64,000 nucleotides of DNA from Brevundimonas sp. G8 (GTDB lineage Bacteria; Pseudomonadota; Alphaproteobacteria; Caulobacterales; Caulobacteraceae), in NCBI RefSeq assembly GCF_902506205.1, contig NZ_LR732816.1:1352106-1416105 (forward strand). Reading direction: 5' to 3'. Under the pieces are notes generated by a model that searched no databases, was not told the DNA's origin, and saw only the letters and a list, made by a program, of their open reading frames with translations. Position numbers and translations under genes: made by a program. Positions within the stretch are counted from its first letter, which is position 1, and each line of letters opens with the position of its first letter. Shown here piece after piece: positions 59,261 through 64,000 of this stretch.

Positions 59261-59700
59261 TCGCGCATCGTCCGCATCGCCCCCAGCCGGGCGAAGGCCA
59301 GGGTCAGGGCCTTGCGGCGCGCGGGCGCCAGCGTCATCGACGGCGCCTCACGCACCACCGCCCCGCCGAAGCCGTCGGCGACGATCAGGCCCGGCTCGTC
59401 CGGCAGGATGTCTTGCGGAAACTCGGGCGTGACGGCGAAATAGAAGGCGTCGCAGAACGGTCCGTATTCATGCCATTTGCGATCGACGCGGTAGTCGTCG
59501 ACGCCAGACTTCACTTCGCAGATGACGATGTCGCCCTTGCGCCCGATGGCCATGACGTCGGCGCGACGGCCGTTGGGCAGGCAGACTTCCAGCAGTGGTG
59601 CATAGCCCATGTCCATCATCAGCCGAGCCGCGCCGCGCGTGACCGATTGCGTGGTTTGGGGGCGGCTGAAGACGAGTTCGAGATGGGCGACGGCGGACAT
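59257..59700 (-). CDS. mmcB: MmcB-family DNA repair protein
   Basis: The 147-residue protein matches the alphaproteobacterial MmcB family (mitomycin C resistance, nuclease-like fold): LMMDMGYAPLLEVCLPNGRRADVMAIG, DIVICEVKSGVDDYRVDRKW and GPFCDAFYFAV, in pieces. The ADVMAI...EVKS pattern resembles a PD-(D/E)xK nuclease core, with Glu and Lys in EVKS. Caulobacter mmcB is known to be SOS-controlled, and a perfect alphaproteobacterial LexA box lies 14-28 bp upstream here. Its stop overlaps the NlpC gene. Confidence 0.93.
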   Translation of the reverse strand: MSAVAHLELVFSRPQTTQSVTRGAARLMMDMGYAPLLEVCLPNGRRADVMAIGRKGDIVICEVKSGVDDYRVDRKWHEYGPFCDAFYFAVTPEFPQDILPDEPGLIVADGFGGAVVREAPSMTLAPARRKALTLAFARLGAMRTMRD

Positions 59701-59713
59701 GCCGACAGCTTAT

Positions 59714-59728
59714 GTTCCGCCTACGTTC
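59714..59728. promoter_or_regulatory. LexA box upstream of mmcB
   Basis: GTTC-CGCCTAC-GTTC exactly fits the alphaproteobacterial LexA consensus GTTC-N7-GTTC and lies 14 bp ahead of the mmcB start, the position expected for repression of mmcB until DNA damage. Confidence 0.85.
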
Positions 59729-59746
59729 CCATCGCAAGCGTCGCCT

Positions 59747-60271
59747 TTACAGGCCGGTGTGGACCAGGCGGCCGGTGCTGAAGCCCAGGGCGCGGACGCG
59801 GGTCAGGATGCGGTCGCGCTCGGCTTGGGAAGCATTCTGATTGCGGTGCCAGATCCACCAGTTCGACTTGTCCGGCAGGCCCATGATGGCCCAGCTGTAG
59901 TCCGGGGCGTGGTCGTAGACCCAGTAATTCTGGCCGGCCAGACCGCCGAAGCTGAGCAGGCCGGTCAGGCTGAACCTGAACTTGGCGTTGGTCGTGGTGT
60001 CGGTCACGCGGGCGTTGGCGCGCAGCACCTCGACCTTGCCGTCGTTGCGGCGGGTGCAGGTCACGGCGATGGCGTAGCGGTCGGCGGCGTCGCGTTGGGT
60101 AAAGTCGATCTGCGCGCGGCTGCAGTCCTTCTGGACGTTGTTGTGATTGCGCTCGATCTCGAACCAGCGGCCGTCGAACTGTCCCAGATCGACGCTTTGC
60201 GCTTGGGCGAAAGCCGTGGCGGGCAGGAAGGCCAGGGCGGCGGAGGCGGCGATCAGGCTGGCGCGAAACAT
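59747..60271 (-). CDS. Lipocalin-family protein (Blc-like), secreted
   Basis: The 174-residue protein starts with a signal peptide (MFRASLIAASAALAFLPATAFAQ, in part) and then the lipocalin entry motif DLGQFDGRWFEIERNHN, with further strands (YAIAVTCTRRNDGK, YWVYDHAPDYSWAIMGLPDKSNWWIWHRN in pieces). It has no lipobox Cys, so unlike E. coli Blc it is probably soluble in the periplasm. It likely binds lipids or small hydrophobic ligands. ATG 60271 begins the signal peptide. Confidence 0.92.
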   Translation of the reverse strand: MFRASLIAASAALAFLPATAFAQAQSVDLGQFDGRWFEIERNHNNVQKDCSRAQIDFTQRDAADRYAIAVTCTRRNDGKVEVLRANARVTDTTTNAKFRFSLTGLLSFGGLAGQNYWVYDHAPDYSWAIMGLPDKSNWWIWHRNQNASQAERDRILTRVRALGFSTGRLVHTGL

Positions 60272-60328
60272 GGGCGTATCCTCGTTCGGTTTGCAGGGGA
60301 TACGACGCACCGGCATGATCGGTTGCCT

Positions 60329-60910
60329 TCAGCGTTTCAAGCGCGACCGATTGACCGCCCATTCCTCGCGCGTCTGGCCCCACAGATCGACGGCGTGATC
60401 CTGAAGCGGATCGGGCAGGACGCCCGGTCCGCGATTGCGCGATCCCAGCCGCGTCGCCACCCCGGCCGAGGCCAGATTTTCGGGGTCGATACAGTGGATC
60501 ACGTCGTCCCAGCCCAGAATGTCGAAGGCATAGTCCATCGTCGCTGTGGCGGCCTCGGCCGCATAGCCCTTGCCGGTCGCATCACGGTGCAGGCTCCAGC
60601 CCACCTCGCGGCCGGGCCAGCCATAAGGGTGCAGCGGGCCGATCCGGCCGATCCACAGGCCGGTGGACTTCTCCAGGATCGAGAACATGCCCTCGCCAGT
60701 CAGGGCCCACATGCCGGCGACGGTGCAGATCATGCGCCAGACCTGGGGTGCGGGCTGGACGCCGCCGATGAAGCGGGCGGTCTCGGGATCGGCCATGAAC
60801 TCGGCCCAGCGCGGAAAGTCCTCGACCGCCGGCGGACGCAGGATCAGCCGTTCGGTCTCCAGGGTCGGACCGAGCACCAAATGGGGCGGGACGACATAGG
60901 CATCGCTCAC
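60329..60910 (-). CDS. GNAT-family N-acetyltransferase
   Basis: The 193-residue protein has the RimJ/RimL-type GNAT layout: LETERLILRPPAVEDFPRWA at the start, EVGWSLHRDATGKGYAAEAA (acetyl-CoA motif RDATGKGYA) and DVIHCIDPENLASAGVATRLG. It acetylates an amino group, acceptor unknown. Its start overlaps the stop of thpR by 4 nt, so the two are coupled. Confidence 0.92.
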   Translation of the reverse strand: MSDAYVVPPHLVLGPTLETERLILRPPAVEDFPRWAEFMADPETARFIGGVQPAPQVWRMICTVAGMWALTGEGMFSILEKSTGLWIGRIGPLHPYGWPGREVGWSLHRDATGKGYAAEAATATMDYAFDILGWDDVIHCIDPENLASAGVATRLGSRNRGPGVLPDPLQDHAVDLWGQTREEWAVNRSRLKR

Positions 60911-61446
60911 AGCAGATACTCCCGCTCAAGCTCGTAATGGCTGCCGCTGTCGGTCAGGACGCTGGAATACAGGCCGAAGCGGTCGATGCGGATCGGCGGC
61001 GAGTGCAGCAGATTGTGTCCCGCCATCCACGCGCCGATCCGGTCGGGATTGGTCTGGGTCTTCAGATAGGCCAGGGTCACGTGCGGCTTGTAGGTGCGCG
61101 CCTCCATCGTGATCCCGGCCCGCTCGCCCGCCGATTTGCAGCGCCCCGCCAGCACGGACAGCCGTTCGTTGGGCGTCTCGACCCCGGCCCACAGGGTATG
61201 GCTGCGGTGGTCGTCGCCGAAACAGCCGACGCCCTTCAGCGCGATTTCGAACGGCCCGCCCGCCACGCGCGCCAGTTCCGACGCCAGGTCGTCGGCGCGG
61301 CGTTCGTCGGTTTCGCCATAGAAGCTGAGCGTGACGTGCAGGGCGTCCAAGGGCCGCCAGCGCGCGCCGGGCAGGCCGGATTGACGCCGCTTCAGCGTCT
61401 CTCCGACATCGGGCGGCAGGGTCAGGGCGGTGAACAGGCGAAGCAT
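60907..61446 (-). CDS. thpR: RNA 2',3'-cyclic phosphodiesterase
   Basis: The 179-residue protein belongs to the 2H phosphoesterase superfamily, with the two HxTx motifs HVTLSFYGE (around 44) and HVTLAYLK (around 127). It starts MLRLFTALTLPPDV, as the family does. It hydrolyses 2',3'-cyclic RNA ends. ATG 61446 is chosen because the frame extension upstream runs across the divergent Bax-inhibitor promoter. It is 131 bp from that gene. Confidence 0.93.
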   Translation of the reverse strand: MLRLFTALTLPPDVGETLKRRQSGLPGARWRPLDALHVTLSFYGETDERRADDLASELARVAGGPFEIALKGVGCFGDDHRSHTLWAGVETPNERLSVLAGRCKSAGERAGITMEARTYKPHVTLAYLKTQTNPDRIGAWMAGHNLLHSPPIRIDRFGLYSSVLTDSGSHYELEREYLL

Positions 61447-61576
61447 GCGACCGAAGGTAGCGGCAGGAACAACGGCCTCCAAGTCCGGTTTTCCTTGCAG
61501 CGGGGGCCCAGGCTCACGATATTCAAACCCTGTGACCGGAGAAGCCTCTCCGGCCAATCGGAGAAAGTTCGTCGCC

Positions 61577-62326
61577 ATGAGCGATTTCAACAACGGCTAC
61601 GCCCGTCCTCTGCCGCAGACGGCCGACATGTCGGTCGACGCCGGCCTGCGCAGCTTCATGCTGGGCGTCTACAACAAGCTGGCCCTGGGCCTGGTGGTCG
61701 CCGCCGCCCTGGCCTACACGACCGGCAACGTCCCGGCCGTCCAGCAACTGCTCTACACCGTCGGTCCCGACGGTCGCATGGGTATGACGATGCTGGGTAT
61801 GGCGATCCAGTTCGCCCCGCTGGTGCTGATCTTCGGCTCGATGTTCTTTATGAAGAACCCGACGGCCGGCGCGACCAACATTCTCTACTGGCTGGTTGTG
61901 GCGACCATGGGCGCCTCGCTGGGCTGGGTCTTCCTGCTCTATACCGGCGCCAGCGTGGCTTCGACCTTCCTGGTCACGGCGGCGGCCTTCGGTGGTCTCA
62001 GCCTGTATGGCTACACCACCAAGCGTGATCTCTCGCCGATGGGCACCTTCCTGATCATGGGCGTGATCGGCCTGATCATCGCTTCGCTGGTCAACATGTT
62101 CTGGCCGAACGGCGTCCTGTACTGGATCATCAGCGCCGCCGGCGTGCTGTTGTTCTCCGGCCTGATCGCCTTCGACACCCAGCGCCTGAAGATGAGCTAC
62201 TACGCGCTGGAAGGTGACAAGAACGCCATGGGCGTCGCCACCAGCTATGGCGCGCTCAGCCTGTTCATCAACTTCGTGAACCTGTTCCTCTTCCTGCTGC
62301 GTTTCATGGGCGGCAATCGGAACTAA
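61577..62326 (+). CDS. Bax inhibitor-1/YccA-family membrane protein
   Basis: The 249-residue protein has a short polar N-terminus and seven membrane segments, starting MLGVYNKLALGLVVAAALAY and ending FINFVNLFLFLLRFMGGNRN. FDTQRLKMSYY and the SLYGYTTKRDLSPMGTFL stretch are typical of YccA/BI-1 proteins, which act as pH-sensitive calcium leak channels or in membrane protein quality control. ATG 61577 is preceded by GAGAAAG. A strong terminator follows. Confidence 0.94.
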   Translation: MSDFNNGYARPLPQTADMSVDAGLRSFMLGVYNKLALGLVVAAALAYTTGNVPAVQQLLYTVGPDGRMGMTMLGMAIQFAPLVLIFGSMFFMKNPTAGATNILYWLVVATMGASLGWVFLLYTGASVASTFLVTAAAFGGLSLYGYTTKRDLSPMGTFLIMGVIGLIIASLVNMFWPNGVLYWIISAAGVLLFSGLIAFDTQRLKMSYYALEGDKNAMGVATSYGALSLFINFVNLFLFLLRFMGGNRN

Positions 62327-62347
62327 GGTCTGTCGCAAGATGGATAT

Positions 62348-62379
62348 AGAAAGGGCCCCCCGCGGGGCCCTTTCTTTTT
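62348..62379 (+). terminator. Rho-independent terminator after the Bax-inhibitor gene
   Basis: A 12-bp stem (AGAAAGGGCCCC, then GGGGCCCTTTCT) with a 4-nt loop is followed by a T-run (TTTTT), 21 bp past the stop. This is the clearest terminator in the window. Confidence 0.93.
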
Positions 62380-62471
62380 GTGCGGTCGAATAAGTGGTGC
62401 GACATTTTGGCGCGCTTTGCTCGCTCGCCTCGGTTGCTAAGGCTTCCCGCAGCTTAGCTCTGGGGGAAGAA

Positions 62472-63490
62472 ATGCTGACACAGTCTGCAGAGGTATTTCG
62501 CAGGGGTGTCAGGCTGGCCGCTCAGTTGCGTAGGCTGCCTGGCCGCGTCGCCGCCATAGAGCGTTCCTTACGTGATATAACCGAGGTTCAACGCGCACAC
62601 AGGTTGGTGATTGATCAGGCGACTTTGCCCGAACCTTTGCTTTGGAGAGGACAGCCTCCCCTTCTGGTGAGCGGAGGCCCTGGAGTGCGCATTTTTGATC
62701 GCGGGGGCCTATGTCGACAGGATAGCTTCCAGCAACCCTACTTCTCCTTCTGGTCTGCCCGACTCAACGAAAACCTCCGATATCATCGCAAGCTTTGGGA
62801 GTTTGTATTTATCGCTCAGGCTTTGTGGGAGAGGGGGTTCTGCGTTCCTGGTAAGCGGGGTCTTGGTTTTGGTGTCGGTCGTGAACCCTTGACGGCAATG
62901 TTCGCGTCAGAAGGCGTCGCTGTGACGGCCACAGATTTAGCCGCCGACGGCCGTGTAGAACTGGGCTGGGAAGCGACGAACCAGCACGCGTCGGGGAAGG
63001 AAGCATTGCGTAATCCAGAAATATGTCCCGACGCGCTATTCCATAGGAATGTCGAGTTTCTACCCTGCGACATGAACGCCATTTCCCAAGATTTGACCGG
63101 CTATGATTTCTGCTGGTCTGCTTGCGCTCTGGAACACTTGGGTTCCATTGAGAAAGGCTTGGCCTTCATAGAGCGTTCGATCGATTGTCTCGCGCCGGGC
63201 GGGTGGGCTGTTCACACAACGGAATTCAACATTTCTTCAAACGACGAAACCGTCGACAATGAAGGGACCGTTCTGTTCCGGCGACGCGACATAGAAGCGC
63301 TGATGCAAAAGCTATCGGATCAGGGGCATGACGTGGCCGAGATGGACTGGTCATGGGGGGGCGGCCCGTTGAACAATATCTAGACCTGCCGCCCTTTCGG
63401 GCTGAGCCCCATCTCAAGATGGCTCTCAGCGGGTTCGAGACCACTTCAATCGGTGTTCTGATCAGAAAGAAGCGGTCCATTTCGACCTAA
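62472..63490 (+). CDS. Orphan SAM-dependent methyltransferase, frameshifted at a G7 tract
   Basis: The protein has a coiled N-terminal region (AAQLRRLPGRVAAIERSLRD), a SAM-binding core with GLGFGVGREPLTAMFASEGV and TATDLAADGR, and a post-core motif CWSACALEHLGSIEKGLAFI, typical of glycan-locus methyltransferases. As read, it stops at 63383 (303 residues from ATG 62472). One base more in the run of seven Gs at 63355-63361 would continue it in another frame for 40 codons (EQYLDLPPFRAEPHLKM, then LSGFETTSIGVLIRKK) to a TAA at 63488, a natural end for this family. The tract could be a phase-variable switch, a true mutation or a sequencing error. The start could also be GTG/ATG 62394; ATG 62472 has GGGGGAAG before it. 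Confidence 0.8.
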
Positions 63491-63822
63491 TCCACCACCT
63501 GAAACTTGCGGCCGTCGAAGACCCGCAGCACCTGGGCCAGGTCGCGGCCGCGTTTCAGTATCTGGCCGCCTTCGCCGATGACGGCCCATTGGCCCTGGCG
63601 CGTCTGGAGGGCGGGGCGTTTTTCGATGCGATAGAGCGGTGCGTCGCCGGAGCGGCGGAAGACGGCGAACTCGGCGAAGTCCTTGTGGCCCACGATGCCG
63701 TAGTCGCGCCATTCGCCCTGGGCGACCATGCGGCCATAGACCCGCAGGATGGGGTCCAGTTCGCGACGGTCGAAGAAGACAGGTCCGGCGGTGGGCGTCG
63801 CGTCGTGAGGGTTCATGCTCAT
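63487..63822 (-). CDS. DUF2794-family protein
   Basis: The 111-residue cytoplasmic protein matches DUF2794: VFFDRRELDPILRVYGRMVAQGEW, DYGIVGHKDFAEFAVFRRSG, LYRIEKRPALQTRQG in pieces. The family is common in alphaproteobacteria with no known function. ATG 63822 (or 63816) follows GAGGGG; the frame extension to 63942 is not supported. It overlaps the methyltransferase end by 4 nt. Confidence 0.87.
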   Translation of the reverse strand: MSMNPHDATPTAGPVFFDRRELDPILRVYGRMVAQGEWRDYGIVGHKDFAEFAVFRRSGDAPLYRIEKRPALQTRQGQWAVIGEGGQILKRGRDLAQVLRVFDGRKFQVVD

Positions 63823-64000
63823 GCCCCTCAACTTAAGGGCACGGCGGTCCAGCGCCAGTGGGCGCGAGGAAAACAACGCAGACACGAAATGGCCCCGTTT
63901 CGGTCCTTCGCCCGCCCGGTTGGGCGACGAAATATCGATCATCGGCTCGTCGGAGTTCGGAAGCGTCCCGGATCCTGAACAGCCCCCCCAGCCCCCCTGG
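63823..64000. other. Window end, no gene seen
   Basis: The last 178 bp hold no supported gene, terminator or repeat beyond a G/C-rich tail; a promoter for the DUF2794 gene must lie here. Confidence 0.4.

Overview
The window is high-GC alphaproteobacterial chromosome. Gene order and protein families (hrcA-grpE next to rph, glmM-glmS, argB-HAD-dapD, thrS-yidD-NifU-like, mmcB under a GTTC-N7-GTTC LexA box, a ManC-AGE fusion) suggest Caulobacteraceae, most like Brevundimonas. That placement is inference from family knowledge; no search was run. No rRNA, tRNA, CRISPR array or intact insertion sequence was seen.

Layout. 1-5.2 kb: the 3' part of a subtilisin-like autotransporter protease, heat-shock genes grpE/hrcA, rph and a small lipoprotein. 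5.2-8.9 kb: an inserted segment with a DUF3363-type relaxase, a small helix-turn-helix protein and a single-chain MNT-HEPN protein, flanked by two copies of the glmM 3' end; the left copy is a truncated, frameshifted remnant. 8.9-20.5 kb: glmM and glmS, two Crp/Fnr regulators with a DUF6894 protein, a phosphomannomutase/phosphoglucomutase, a GT4 glycosyltransferase, an FkbM methyltransferase, a ManC-AGE fusion and an Lrp regulator. 20.6-23.7 kb: putA. 24.1-44.9 kb: a 21-kb surface-polysaccharide locus, AT-richer in places, between core genes putA and argB. 45.4-61.4 kb: core genes (argB, HAD phosphatase, dapD, histidine kinase, DUF892, galE, thrS, yidD, NifU-like, phosphatase, TPR protein, M17 peptidase, NlpC/P60, mmcB, lipocalin, GNAT, thpR) plus an AraC gene that looks frameshifted. 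61.6-64 kb: a Bax-inhibitor-1 protein with a clear terminator, an orphan methyltransferase broken at a G7 tract, and a DUF2794 protein.

How the genes work together. The polysaccharide genes form a nearly complete route to GDP-D-rhamnose: mannose-6-phosphate isomerase (AGE domain) and GDP-mannose pyrophosphorylase (ManC domain) on one polypeptide, the phosphomannomutase at 14-15.5 kb, then Gmd and Rmd. A second, CDP-linked branch starts with glucose-1-phosphate cytidylyltransferase and continues with a 3,5-epimerase-like protein, a C-methyltransferase and two SDR enzymes. It probably makes a branched or methylated deoxysugar, although a canonical CDP-glucose 4,6-dehydratase was not recognised. 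A tandem GT4 protein, a large GT2-like protein, a GT2 and a GT4 enzyme probably assemble the glycan. A KpsM/KpsT/KpsE-type ABC exporter would move it across the inner membrane; no outer-membrane Wza/KpsD channel is in the window.

The points most worth a second look are the displaced glmM 3' end around the relaxase/MNT-HEPN segment, the two unrecognised beta-rich proteins of the export locus (one translationally coupled to the ABC ATPase), the poly-G frameshift in the 62.5-kb methyltransferase, and several perfect inverted repeats in the non-coding parts of the polysaccharide locus.
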